Below the pieces are notes generated by a model that was given only the letters and a program-made list of their open reading frames with translations, was not told the origin of the DNA and did not search any database. The position numbers and the translations under genes were made by a program. Positions 24,560 through 33,562 of a stretch of 64,000 nucleotides of DNA are shown here, in pieces (the first letter of the stretch is position 1; the number at the start of each line of letters is the position of its first letter). The stretch spans positions 434,001 to 498,000 of the forward strand of contig CBDCPI010000008.1 in the NCBI GenBank assembly GCA_965220245.1, written 5' to 3'. This DNA comes from CBDCPI01 sp965220245 (lineage in GTDB: Bacteria; Chloroflexota; Dehalococcoidia; Lucifugimonadales; UBA3495).

Positions 24560-24766
24560 CTACCCTTCAAGCCCTAGCCCGATGCTCCAATCAGCAGTTT
24601 GTGCTCGTGATGGAAGGCTTACTGAACGCAGCCATTCCCCTTTGTTTACTGGTACCCGTCTACCAGCGACGCATGTAACCCCGTCGTTAGAAAGGTGGTA
24701 TAGTGGATCAGTCCAGACACAGTCTACGCTGTCGGATGGTATTGATTTCAGATCGCTCGGTGTCAA
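24560..24766 (-). pseudogene. Fragment of a DpnA/N4-N6 DNA methyltransferase
   Basis: About 55 residues read LKSIPSDSVDCVWTDPLYHLSNDGVTC...VPVNKGEW, the motif IV region of DpnA-like beta-class DNA methyltransferases, where the catalytic motif is DPPY. Here it is DPLY. Sequence after KGEW is degenerate, and both ends of the enzyme are missing. It lies on the strand opposite to, and about 400 bases from, the DpnI-like gene. Confidence 0.7.
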
Positions 24767-24785
24767 CGGGTGTGACTAAAAGTGG

Positions 24786-26069
24786 TTGGGGTTAATGCCA
24801 AAGGGCCTGCCACCGGCCGTTGGCCCGCAGGGTCCGCACCGCTCCCGATGGGCAGACCTTCCTCCCGGGCGCCGGTATAATCCGTCTGTCCCTGCCGGTC
24901 CCCAGGTAACCGGCCAACCGGTACAGGGGATGCCCGGCGCTTGCTCCCGCCCGGCTCCGGCATTCCGCCACTACGCCGGCCGCCTGGCCCTGGTCAATAC
25001 GGCCCGCCTGCTCCATTACCCAAGCCTTGGCGGATTCCGTGTCACCTTCCGCCAGGGCGGACGCGCCCTCCTGCAAGGGTTCCAAGAGATGGCAGCGGTC
25101 CGGCAGGAAGCGCTGCCTGGGAAAGACCGCCACCACCCCGGACTTCGCCGGGGCAGGCTCTGCTGGGCAATCCAGGGCGCGCCGTCTCCCACGCCAAGCA
25201 CCCGGGGGTTGTCCCCGCAGCCCGGCTGCAAAGCCCGGGACAACATCTGCTGGCCCACCCTTTGGGGCGAACCCGGCGCCGCCGCATACTGCCGCTCCCC
25301 GGCGCTTCCGTCAAGCTCAACCGCACTTCCCGCCACCGGGTCCGCCGGATTCGCTTGGGGCGGCCGCGCACCGGACTCACCCCTCCCGCCGGGTGCGGCG
25401 CCAACTCCCCGGCGCGCACCATGGAGCCGTCACTCTCCATTATCAGCCACGGTTCCCCAGACCGGAAACTGATCTGACTCGCATAGCTATCGATAGTCTC
25501 CCGGCTCTCCCGGTCCACCAATGCGGCGGCTCTTTCCGCCCGTTGCACCACTACTTCCCGGACGCGGCTACGGTGCGACTCCACTCCGTAGTGTTCCTGG
25601 AGTTGCCTGCTGGCCTGCTCGAAGGACTTTTCCGCGCCAAAGCCGGTCAAGGCCCGTTGCAAAGCCAAAGACTTGCCTTGACCTTGCAGACGGGTCAACT
25701 CTTGGAAAGGCCGCTGGCTGCTGTGGTCCTGGGGGCAACGCAGATAAGAGGCCTCGCTTCAATCCGTCCGAGGGCGCTCAGCCGCCACAGGGGTTGCCAC
25801 CGGTGCAAGTGGCGCGCGCCGCTCATCCTGAGCCTGCCGAAGGGCCCCGCACCGGGGACAAAGGAGGCCTGAGCTTTGGCTTGCTCAGCTTTCACCTCAG
25901 CCCAGGTTTGCACCATCCGCCAGCCCAACTGCCGGGTAAACCGGATAACCTCTTCTTCCCAGGCGTCCGGGTCCCACTGGCCGGCCCCGTCTTCCCCGGT
26001 CTCCTGTTCCAGGACCTCCTGCATTTCCCGGGTGGCCTGTTCCATAATCTCCTGGAATGATCGCTTCAC
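24786..26069 (-). pseudogene. ISKra4-like transposase, multiply frameshifted
   Basis: Pieces of one transposase are spread over three frames. The N-terminus MKRSFQEIMEQATREMQEVL lies at 26069-25880, then a middle part (SFEQASRQLQEHYGVE, MESDGSMVRAGEL at 25698-25330), and the C-terminal core (VVAVFPRQRFLPDRCHLLEHL-type, then YTGAREEGLPIGSG) to about 24790. The order and motifs fit ISKra4-family transposases. A REP-like sequence (GCTCATCCTGAGCCTGCCGA, about 25824-25843) interrupts the N-terminal third. It is non-functional. Confidence 0.7.
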
Positions 26070-26166
26070 GGCCCTCTCCGCTCCGGCGCGCTCAGCGCTG
26101 GCATCCTCAATCTACTGGGAGATTGTCATCCTTTGCCTTCCTTGTAAACTCCCCCGTATTCCAACC

Positions 26167-27040
26167 GGTTTTAATCATACCCCCTCACACCAGGGCATGA
26201 CGAGGAATGAAAAGTTGGTGGAAGGTGTAGCTTGGTTCCAGGGCCTCCGGGTTGCGCCAAGCCGCTCCCAAGGGTCCGGCTTCTTCCAGTCGTTCCAAGT
26301 AAGACACCCACAGCGGCACCTCGACCTGGGCGGCGTTCCATTTCCCTCCGGGCGACGCCAAGGAAGTTCCCCTCGGCAAGGAAGTTCCCCTCGGCCAGGA
26401 AGTCGTCGAAGACCACCAGCACCAGGGGCCGGTGTCCGTGGCAGGGGTTGGTTGGAGGAATAGTAGCGCAGGTAGGGCGCCAGCCGAGCCGACATGGTGG
26501 AGGGGTTCAGGATCCGGCGCTCCCATTCCGGGAAGAGAGGGAGGGTCTTTCCCCAACCTGCACCACGCCGAAGCCGTCGGGGTGGATGGTGTGCAGCCTG
26601 CCTCCGTAGCGGAAGTAGTGGGCGGCGTGGTGAGGCGGCCCCGCCTGGAGGACCCGGTAGCCGGGATTCCCCTGGGCCTGCCGCGTCAGAGCCGCCATGA
26701 ATCGGTGGACCGCCTCGGTGTGCTCGATGGTGCGGACCAGGGGACGGCTGCGGGCTCCCGGTACGTCCCGCCAACAAGAGGGAGGATGCCCATCAACGGT
26801 TTCCACGCTCCATCGCCGGACGGCCCTGGGCACCGAGGCCCAGTCCCGCCGGGCCAGAACCGCCACTCCCCGGCGGCTCAGGGTCAGTCGCCTCCGTCCG
26901 GCAAGGCGCACGCCGGTTACCAGACCCAGCCGTCCAAGCGCCAGGTCAGCTTGGATACGCCGGAAGGCGAGAGTCCCATCAATCGCAAAGGGGCGTCGCT
27001 GTCTGCCGGCGCTGAGATTGAGGACAACTTGGTCACAGCC
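26167..27040 (-). pseudogene. Replication-relaxation (Replic_Relax) family protein, frameshifted
   Basis: Minus-strand frames give RTIEHTEAVHRFMAALTRQA, RYGGRLHTIHPDGFGVVQVG and then, in another frame, PLFPEWERRILNPSTMSARLAPYLRYYSS. This order matches the plasmid/ICE-associated replication-relaxation family: a winged-helix N-terminus, then a nuclease-like domain with a PDG motif and an acidic residue. At least two frame changes are present, and a duplicated GAAGTTCCCCTCGGC (about 26366-26395) lies in the 3' part. It points to a former plasmid or conjugative element here. Confidence 0.6.
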
Positions 27041-27328
27041 TTAGAATGGGAGTTGTGGGTGTGCCCGGTTTACCCCAGTTCTACGTTAGAGCCTTGGCTG
27101 CCCAAGATTTATGGAGGAAAGTTAGAGGGCCTGAGCAGAGGGACAAATCCAGCCTGTTCAAAATCCTGATCGTTCGCAAGAGCTTCAGGGATATTCCTCT
27201 GTTTCATTACGGCAAAACTCGCACAGTCCGTCAGGCTCCAGGTCTTATCCAACCGGGAGGAATACAGAGTTAGCGCTGATTCGAACTGGACACTCGATTG
27301 CGGAATTATCTCCACATCGGGATCCTTA

Positions 27329-28183
27329 GGGCGTGTCGTCAAAGTAAGAGTGTGATGATAAGCTGACATTGCAACCAGTGTAGCAGGATTGGTCTATGCC
27401 AGCAGCAATTGCGGCGCCGGCGCACCGGCGCCACGACATTTCAGACCGGGTATGGGAAATCCTGGAACCCCTTCTCCCCGGCGGCAAGGGCAAGACGGGC
27501 CGGCCCGCCCAGGATAACCGCCGTTTCATCAACGCCGTGTTCTGGATTTTGCGCACCGGTGCCCCCTGGCGGGACCTGCCCCCGGACTACGGGGACTGGA
27601 AGAATACCCACCGACGCTTCTGCCGCTGGCGGGACCGGGGAGTATGGGCCATGCTGCTGGATGCCCTGATTGACGATCCTGATTTTGAATGGCTGATGAT
27701 TGACGCCAGTTACATCAAAGTCCATCCCCACAGCACCGGCGCCCGGGGCGGCAACCAGGCCATCGCCCGCACAAAAGGGGGCTGAACAGCAAATTGCATC
27801 TGGCGGTGGATGCCCACGGAATGCCGGTAAGGGTAATAGTGACCGGAGGCACGACGGCGGACTGCACCCAAGCCTTGCCCCTGATTGAGGGTATTAGTGC
27901 GGAGTGTCTGCTGGCGGACAAAGCCTATGACACCAATGAAATCATAGCTGCGGCCTCGGAGTTAGGGATGAACCCGGTAATACCGCCCAAAAGCAACCGC
28001 CGGGAAAAGCGGGAGTATGACCGGGTGCTGTACAAGCTGCGGCACCTGGTGGAAAACGGCTTCCTGGACTTCAAGCAGTGGCGGGGAGTGACCACCCGGT
28101 ATGCCAAAAACTCCCTTTCTTACTTGGCCATCTGCCAGATTCGGGCGATGGTCATCTGGACTAGATTGCTTTGACGACACCCC
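27329..28183 (+). mobile_element. IS5-type (IS427-group-like) element, copy 2
   Basis: The 855-bp element has GGGCGTGTCGTCAAAG at the left and CTTTGACGACACCCC at the right, with TTA directly flanking both ends (27326-27328 and 28184-28186), the 3-bp target duplication expected for this group. It inserted into DNA next to an IS3-type remnant. Its sequence appears identical to copy 1. Confidence 0.93.
27396..28174 (+). CDS. IS5-family transposase in two overlapping frames (copy 2)
   Basis: OrfA is 27396-27785 and OrfB continues to 28174. Both translations are identical to copy 1, so at least one copy moved or was duplicated recently. The slippery run AAAAGGGGG (about 27774-27782) just before the OrfA stop can join the frames by a -1 shift. 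DDE residues are Asp in LMIDASYIKVH, Asp in LLADKAYDT and Glu in LVENGFLDF. Confidence 0.9.
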
Positions 28184-28199
28184 TTAGGAAAAGTTTTCC

Positions 28200-28602
28200 A
28201 TGGCCTTCGAACCGGAGCTATCAGATTCTGTCGGCGTTGCCTGTCTCCAGCAAAGCCTTCGCACTATCGACAACTTCGGGTGATCCCGGTCCACCATCTC
28301 CCGCCGACGGCCCGGACTCATGGACCGTACCTCTTCGACAGGAAATCCCGTTCCACCTTCAACCGGCCGATCTCCTGGTACAACCGGGCGATCAGGGCGG
28401 CGTCGTTCTTTGCCTTGTGTTCCTGAACGTTGCCGAAGACACCGGAGGCGCCCTCCACAAGAGCTTTTTTTCAAGCCTGAATCTGCCCGGGGTGGACCTC
28501 AGACCCGGCGGCCAGTTGGGCCACCGTCTCCTGGCCTTTGACCGCCTCCAGAGCCACCTTGGCCTTGAAAGCGGGGATGTGCTTTCTGCGTTCTTGCGAC
28601 AT
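28200..28602 (-). pseudogene. IS3-family OrfA remnant
   Basis: From ATG 28602 the frame reads MSQERRKHIPAFKAKVALEA, then VAQLAAGSEVHPGQIQA, a TGA at 28471-28473 where relatives have Trp, then KKALVEGASGVFG and RLYQEIGRLKVERDFLSKRYG: the helix-turn-helix and leucine-zipper parts of IS3-group OrfA. A short OrfB start (RREMVDRDHPKLSIVR) follows and soon degenerates before the IS5 insertion. Confidence 0.82.
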
Positions 28603-28693
28603 TTCCCACTCCTTCCCGACAGCTGCCGCTGCCCTTAGTTTAGGAGAAGGACTCTCACTTGCCTACCTGTCGGAATTCCGGGGTCCACCTCAC

Positions 28694-28721
28694 TTGGCGA
28701 CCCGACTTGCCAGCCTATAAT
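28694..28721 (+). promoter_or_regulatory. Promoter of the 28.8-kb nuclease island
   Basis: TTGGCG (28694-28699), a 16-base spacer and a perfect TATAAT (28716-28721). The leader carries the hairpin TGCGGC-AGCAAC-GCCGCA at 28735-28752, and the first gene starts at 28797. Confidence 0.65.
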
Positions 28722-28796
28722 ACGTTTGGCTAAATGCGGCAGCAACGCCGCAGCAGATTCCTGTAAGCAGTTCAGGGAACTGAGAGAGGAAGAGCT

Positions 28797-29757
28797 ATGA
28801 GTGCGGGCATAAGCGGCGAGTCAGCACGGAGGTCTTTCGCCGGAAATTTACGACGGTACATGGAAAGATGGGACGGTTTCAAACACCCGGACCCTCCCTA
28901 CTGGCTTCACTGGACTGGCGGGATTTATGAACCTTTCAGGACCGTTGCCCGGGAAATGGTAAAGGCGGATTCGGTGTCATTGCATAAATATGCCAGGCAT
29001 CTGCTCAGCTCCCAGATATTCGCCTTCAACCTCTTCCTGCCCTTTCGCGAGGGTAATCGGCAGCATCTGTCAGAAACTATGGCCGAATTCATCGAGGAGG
29101 ACATCCTGGTTGAACGTGTGGCTTTTGAGTGGGTGCCTCCGGGACACCTGCTTTGCGAGATCGACGGCGAGTGGCCGGCGCCGGAGGAACCCGCCACCGC
29201 AGTGGACGTCCTACTGTGGTGCCGCCTCCCGAACGGTCGCCGGGGGGCAGTCCTGCTGGAAGTGAAACTCACGGAGGCCAAGTTCACCCATTGCAATGGG
29301 CGGGAGAGCCGGGGCAACCGACGTAGGGATGTCTGCCAGTCCGCGCAGATCTTCTTCGGCAACCCAGGCAACTGTTACCTCACCCGCCCATACCGGAAGA
29401 GTCGGGACCGGAGGTACTGGGAGATATTCACCGACGGTTACGGCGGAGTGCGCCCAGGCTTTCCCGAATGCAGACCTCTCCGGCGGGTGTCCCTTTGCCT
29501 ATGATATGCAGCAGCCGATGCGGAACCTGGCCATCGCGCGGGCCCTGGAGCAAGAGGACGTGGTCCAGAAGGCCTGGTACGGACTGTGCGTACACGACCA
29601 GAACCCGGATGTTACGGGGCACTGGTCAGCGTGGCAGGATTTGCTGGGGCAGACTACACCCGCGCCCCTTATTCCGGCATCAACGGTGGTTAGGGCTGGC
29701 GAGGAAACGGGCCTTACCGAATGGGCAATCTACATGCGCAGCCGCTACCGGATCTAG
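28797..29757 (+). pseudogene. PD-(D/E)XK nuclease-like protein (PGN_0703-type), one frameshift
   Basis: The first frame (28797-29504) has Asp137 in AVDVLLWCRL and Glu155-Val-Lys157 in GAVLLEVKLTEA, a D-ExK nuclease core, then CYLTRPYRKSRDRRYWEIF. The family-typical continuation QAFPNADL..GCPFAYDMQQPMRNLAIARAL lies in another frame to 29757. One extra C in CGCCCAG (29451-29457) explains the shift. The assignment to PGN_0703-like putative restriction endonucleases is from memory. A single indel separates it from an intact 319-residue protein, so a sequencing error is possible. Confidence 0.65.
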
Positions 29758-29766
29758 GGAGTTATC

Positions 29767-30696
29767 ATGCCCATTCCAACACCAGCTTACGACCGAGTTC
29801 CCTCCCTGGCATTGCAGGAACTGCTTTCACCGGGTGGATTCCTTTCGCCCCTGGTCGGGCTGGCTGACCGAGAAATCGACTCTTATCGTCACGATGTGCA
29901 TTTCCGGGACCGTGACGAGTTCCACGTTTATCGCGGGCTTACCCGGCTGTTCACGGCGAGACTGGTCTCCGGAACTGAAGTGAACCTGACCGCACACCCC
30001 TCATACTGGGCCCAAACCTGTGCAAGGAATTTCCTGCGCCGCTGGAACACTTACGAGTCCGGCTTTTCTGAAGGACTGGACTGCTACGTCAATGAAATAA
30101 AGGTGTCTCCCAGATTCCTGTGCGCAGAGGGAGCGGTGCAGGACCGATGGTCCCGGGTCAGTTTTCCATGGACACCCTTCGACCATGAGGGAGTTCTTGG
30201 CGGACCTCACCGCGCCAGCAGGGATTTTGCCCAGGTGGAGTCGGCTCTGGCCGAGTTGACCGAACTGGCTACAGACCAAGTTTGGCCGGCCCTCAGGGCC
30301 ACGGGAACCAAGGTCGATCAGCTGGCGGTCGATCCTAAGGGAAGCCTGGTACTGCTGGAGCTCAAGGACGCTTCCAAGTCAACAAGCGAGGTTTACTACT
30401 CGCCATTCCAGTTGCTGCAGTATGTCTGGGAATGGAAAGACGCTTTGGAAACGGTCAGAAGCAACTTACAGGCTGTAATTGACGCCCGTGTTGAGGTCGG
30501 GATTACTCCCGTCGGACTTCATCCGCTGGCTGGCGGAATCAGGGCCGCGGTCGGCTTCGGAGCCGACCTTCGCAGCCCCGAGGTGAGGCGCCGGTATTTC
30601 CTGGTACTTGACGTGGTTAACCGGTATCTTCCAGATAACATTGCTCCACTAGAAACCTGGGCCATTAACGAATCGGGACCTGTCCTGCTGGTTTGA
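29767..30696 (+). CDS. Uncharacterised protein with a PD-(D/E)XK-like core
   Basis: This 309-residue protein starts 10 bases after the preceding nuclease-like gene. Asp184 in KVDQLAVDPKG and Glu198-Leu-Lys200 in LVLLELKDAS form a D-ExK arrangement typical of restriction-endonuclease-like folds, followed by a helix (SPFQLLQYVWEWKDALE) like those in RecB-type nucleases. No other domain is recognised. The tight spacing suggests a two-gene unit acting on DNA, possibly defence. Function is inferred only from the motif. Confidence 0.7.
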   Translation: MPIPTPAYDRVPSLALQELLSPGGFLSPLVGLADREIDSYRHDVHFRDRDEFHVYRGLTRLFTARLVSGTEVNLTAHPSYWAQTCARNFLRRWNTYESGFSEGLDCYVNEIKVSPRFLCAEGAVQDRWSRVSFPWTPFDHEGVLGGPHRASRDFAQVESALAELTELATDQVWPALRATGTKVDQLAVDPKGSLVLLELKDASKSTSEVYYSPFQLLQYVWEWKDALETVRSNLQAVIDARVEVGITPVGLHPLAGGIRAAVGFGADLRSPEVRRRYFLVLDVVNRYLPDNIAPLETWAINESGPVLLV

Positions 30697-30767
30697 CACC
30701 ATTAATATGTCATGCCAACCGAGTGGAAGGTGGGGATAGTTTGCGAGGGTTTACAGGAGGTCTGGAC

Positions 30768-31136
30768 ATGGAACTGACCGAGCTTATTGGGAATGTTCCC
30801 TGTCGGGAGGCGGTAACCTACCGGGACACCTGGCCTCACGAATACGTGCTGCTGCAAAAGGACGGGCAGAGGGCACTGATGGAGGCGGTGCGCGACCGGA
30901 TGAAGGCAGGTGAGGATCTGTTGGGCCGTTTCTTCCACACCACGCCCACCTACCTTTTCATCGCAGACTACAAGTACTGGTTCATGACCCACCACGACGA
31001 CATTGACTAGAACCAGTACCACACGGAGCACGTTTTGAATCGCGTCCGCCTGTACCGGGACCGGCGGGACTTTGTTATTCAGCCGGGGGACACGGGGATG
31101 CGGGAAGACTACCCGGCGGAGCCGGCGCGAGAGTGA
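30768..31136 (+). pseudogene. Small conserved-looking protein with an internal amber codon
   Basis: ATG 30768 follows a very strong ribosome site (ACAGGAGGTCTGGAC). Eighty residues (MELTELIGNVPCREAVTYRD through YWFMTHHDDID) are followed by TAG at 31008-31010. The same frame then continues with a protein-like sequence (HVLNRVRLYRDRRDFVIQPG) for another 41 codons to TGA 31134-31136. The simplest reading is a TAC-to-TAG mutation. The protein is not recognised; there is no membrane segment. Confidence 0.55.
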
Positions 31137-31196
31137 TTTATCCACGAAGGAGACGAAGGGGCACGAAGATATTTGGCAGTTGGATGGGGGTGAGTT

Positions 31197-32147
31197 ATGG
31201 CTATGCGTGAGTTAGGCAAATTGGAAACGGTGCCGGTTACCGAAATATGGCCGCACGAAGAGCACAACTTCACTAAGTGGATGGCCGAAGACCTTAGCCA
31301 CTTAGATAGAGTTGTAGGAATGGAACTACAGTTGATTGGGCGGGAGTACCGCACTGAAGACCGCGGAAGGGTAGATATCCTGGCGGAAGACAAAAAGACC
31401 GGTGGAAAGGTCGTAATAGAGAACCAAATTTATTGGTCCGACAACGACCACTTTCTAAGGATGATTGGCTACGCGGCATCCACCGAAGCCAAATCCATTA
31501 TCTGGGTTGCCTCTGACTTTCATGATGCCCACATCAAAATGATAAGGTGGTTGACTGAGGCAGGGGTAGACGTATTTGGTGTCAAGATAAGCGCAGTCAA
31601 ATTGGGCGAAGTATATGCTCCGCTATTCGAGGTTGTCGTCGGTCCCGAACAAGCAGCGGACCGTGCCGACGCCAGCACAAACGAAGGCCCTAACATTTAT
31701 GCGCGTTTCTACCGCCCATTAACTGCCCGCTTGAGAACAGAGGGAATTTACGCCATCGGCGGCCGCCAGGGAGGATGGACCGGAAGGTATCGCAGGTATA
31801 GGTTCGGAGCAGTTTGGGAAGACTCTGGGGTAACGTCTTACACTGTTCTTGGCAGGTATGATCAGCCTTGTCAGGTCGGGCTGCACCTTTCCGGAGCTGC
31901 CCAGACGCAAATTTACGATGCCTTGTATGCTGACCAAGACGAATTGGCAGAATCCATGAGTCACACCGGCATCGTCTGGGAAAGAGATGAAAGGACGTCA
32001 TACATTTCGATTCAAGGGGACCCTATTGCCAACGATGAGGAAAACACTTTCGAAGATGCCAGAAATTGGATGAAAGACGCCTTGTTGACTTTCAAACCGG
32101 TATTTCAGCCAAGACTGGAAGAAATCACCCGTAGTTTGGAGCAATGA
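31197..32147 (+). CDS. DUF4268-type protein with a nuclease-like (D-ExQ) domain
   Basis: The 316-residue protein has an N-terminal restriction-endonuclease-like domain: Asp60 in GRVDILAED, then Glu75-Asn-Gln77 in KVVIENQIYWSD and a helix (HFLRMIGYAASTEAKSIIWVA). The ENQ variant is usual in DUF4268 and related families. The C-terminal part (YRRYRFGAVWEDSGVTSY onward) is the DUF4268-like domain of unknown role. The GC content is lower than neighbouring genes. Together with the two upstream genes it makes three nuclease-fold proteins in 3.4 kb. Confidence 0.75.
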   Translation: MAMRELGKLETVPVTEIWPHEEHNFTKWMAEDLSHLDRVVGMELQLIGREYRTEDRGRVDILAEDKKTGGKVVIENQIYWSDNDHFLRMIGYAASTEAKSIIWVASDFHDAHIKMIRWLTEAGVDVFGVKISAVKLGEVYAPLFEVVVGPEQAADRADASTNEGPNIYARFYRPLTARLRTEGIYAIGGRQGGWTGRYRRYRFGAVWEDSGVTSYTVLGRYDQPCQVGLHLSGAAQTQIYDALYADQDELAESMSHTGIVWERDERTSYISIQGDPIANDEENTFEDARNWMKDALLTFKPVFQPRLEEITRSLEQ

Positions 32148-32191
32148 CCTTTGTTCCTATGGAGAGGAATGGCCCAGAACCCTAACCTGTG

Positions 32192-32497
32192 ATGGTCATG
32201 CTGGAGGACACGGCGGATTTGGACCCCGCCGAAATGTGCCAGTTTATTCGCATCATCTTCGACCTGGTCATCAGCATGCCCACCCTGGTCGGCGGCCTGT
32301 AGGAGGTGGCCAGCATTGAGACGGGTATGCTGGCGGCGGACCCGGTGCCGGTGGCCTTTCTGGTGGATCTGGACAAGAACGCCTTCACCTGCGCCCAGGG
32401 CAGGAACCCTCTCGCAATTGAGATAGAGACGAATATACCTCTGGCGATGGCCGACCATGGGCAGGTGATCCGCTCCCCGGACACTGGCCCAGCCTAA
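32192..32497 (+). pseudogene. Unknown small gene with an internal amber codon
   Basis: The frame starts GTG-ATG at 32189/32192 and runs for 36 codons (MVMLEDTADLDPAEMCQFIR...) to TAG 32300-32302. It continues in the same frame for 64 codons (EVASIETGMLAADPVPVAFL...) to TAA 32495-32497. Both halves look protein-like. No family is recognised. Confidence 0.45.
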
Positions 32498-32607
32498 ATG
32501 CGAGTCTTGTGAGATGTAGTCCTGCCCGATTTCGCCGCGATGTTTGCCGTCTCATAGGCTAAAGCCAAGTGACGTGCCCACGCAAGTGCCGCATCTCTTA
32601 GAGGAGT

Positions 32608-32632
32608 AGCCCCCGCCATGCGAGCGGGGGCT
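32608..32632. terminator. Strong hairpin after the nuclease island
   Basis: AGCCCCCGC-CATGCGA-GCGGGGGCT, a 9-bp perfect stem with a 7-base loop and no T-run. It could end transcription from the left or stabilise RNA. Confidence 0.55.
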
Positions 32633-32724
32633 GGACGACTGCATCCTTCAATTATAGGCGGAAAGACGACTGATCACATTGTTAGACTGAACCTGATCAG
32701 GAAAGTTCTTGATTTTATCCAGCT

Positions 32725-32748
32725 TGGTGGGCCTAAGTGGACTCGAAC
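32725..32748 (-). other. tRNA 3'-end fragment, candidate attachment-site scar
   Basis: The minus strand carries 24 bases that read as the end of a tRNA: T-loop TTCGAGT, CCAC, acceptor TAGGCCC and ACCA. The 5' side of the T-stem and the rest of the tRNA are absent. Tyrosine-recombinase elements often integrate at exactly this part of tRNA genes and leave such a fragment at the far end. The polarity places the element to the right, where the conjugation-like genes lie. Confidence 0.6.
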
Positions 32749-32789
32749 TAGCGGCCAGTGCGCGGACCGCTAGGCCCGAGAGGAGAGCA

Positions 32790-33047
32790 ATGTCTTCTCG
32801 ATCTTGGCGACGCTTCAGGCGGGATTGTCTTCTCCGTGTCTGGCCGGTGATTGCCACACTAGTTTTTGCCGTAACTGCATTGGATTTCATCAGCGGCGTT
32901 GATCCGATTGGACAGGATAACCTGTGGTTCTTCCAGTCCCGATATTCGAGTGTAACAAGGGGTGAGGGCAGTTCATTTTTGGGAACAATTGGCAAAACGA
33001 TTTCCGTCGCGCAACGAGCGATTCGCGGACCCCCGGGACACCATTGA
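32790..33047 (+). CDS. Small membrane protein, hypothetical
   Basis: ATG 32790 follows GAGAGGAGAGCA. The 85-residue product has a basic N-terminus (SSRSWRRFRRD), one hydrophobic segment (VWPVIATLVFAVTALDFI) and a polar tail. It sits just inside the putative element boundary. Function unknown; a minus-strand frame overlaps it but has weaker features. Confidence 0.4.
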   Translation: MSSRSWRRFRRDCLLRVWPVIATLVFAVTALDFISGVDPIGQDNLWFFQSRYSSVTRGEGSSFLGTIGKTISVAQRAIRGPPGHH

Positions 33048-33073
33048 GCGAATAGCGAAATCCCCTCATCACT

Positions 33074-33406
33074 TCAGGCGTGCAGCACTTGGCGTTGACG
33101 CTGCCGCGATTGCCGGTGTTTCTCGGCACAGTCAGTACAACGGGTTTGGCCCGGATGGCGCGCTGTCGGCAATCCTTACAGAGGCCGAGGGCCTTGAGCT
33201 TCCGCCGTTGGTCGGCAGCGCGTGCCTTCCGCTCCTCCGGGGTGAGACGCACTTTCTTGGGTTTGTTGGATCTCTTCAGCTTGGCGGTCAGTCGTGGCGG
33301 GCTTGGATCCGCTTTGTGCCGAGGTGCGGGATTTGCCTGCATTGCGGGTCTTCTTGGCCTTGTGCTTCGGCTCTGGCTTGGGCTGATAGGCCGAGTTGAC
33401 GGGCAT
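33074..33406 (-). pseudogene. Small lysine-rich protein with two CxxC pairs, frameshifted
   Basis: A basic segment RLTPEERKARAADQRRKLKA leads into LGLCKDCRQRAI. One frame change near 33150 then gives GQTRCTDCAEKHRQSRQRQ and a stop at 33074-33076. The CKDC...CTDC arrangement resembles a small zinc ribbon. An upstream frame from 33406 (Lys/Pro-rich) probably supplies the N-terminus through a second shift. Likely nucleic-acid binding; family not named. Confidence 0.45.
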
Positions 33407-33499
33407 CGGTAGGTGGAATTCATACTCGAAGGTACCCCTACTACCCACTTGTGGGGGAAAGCGCGTGAGGCAGGGCCCAGCTTTATCCGCTAATCGGAT

Positions 33500-33531
33500 G
33501 GTCCCCGCATGTGCGGGCAGGCGGTGATTCC
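33500..33531. other. Solitary CRISPR-repeat-like hairpin
   Basis: GTCCCCGCATGTGCGGGC followed by GGTGATTCC resembles a type I-E CRISPR repeat, but only one copy is present and no spacer array or cas gene is seen. Probably a chance hairpin or a lone remnant. Confidence 0.2.
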
Positions 33532-33562
33532 ATGGGTTGGTTCTTGGTGCGGTCTTCTCCGC

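Noticed and set aside
33500..33531. Type I-E CRISPR-like repeat
   Set aside because: Only one copy, no regularly spaced partner, and no cas genes in the window.
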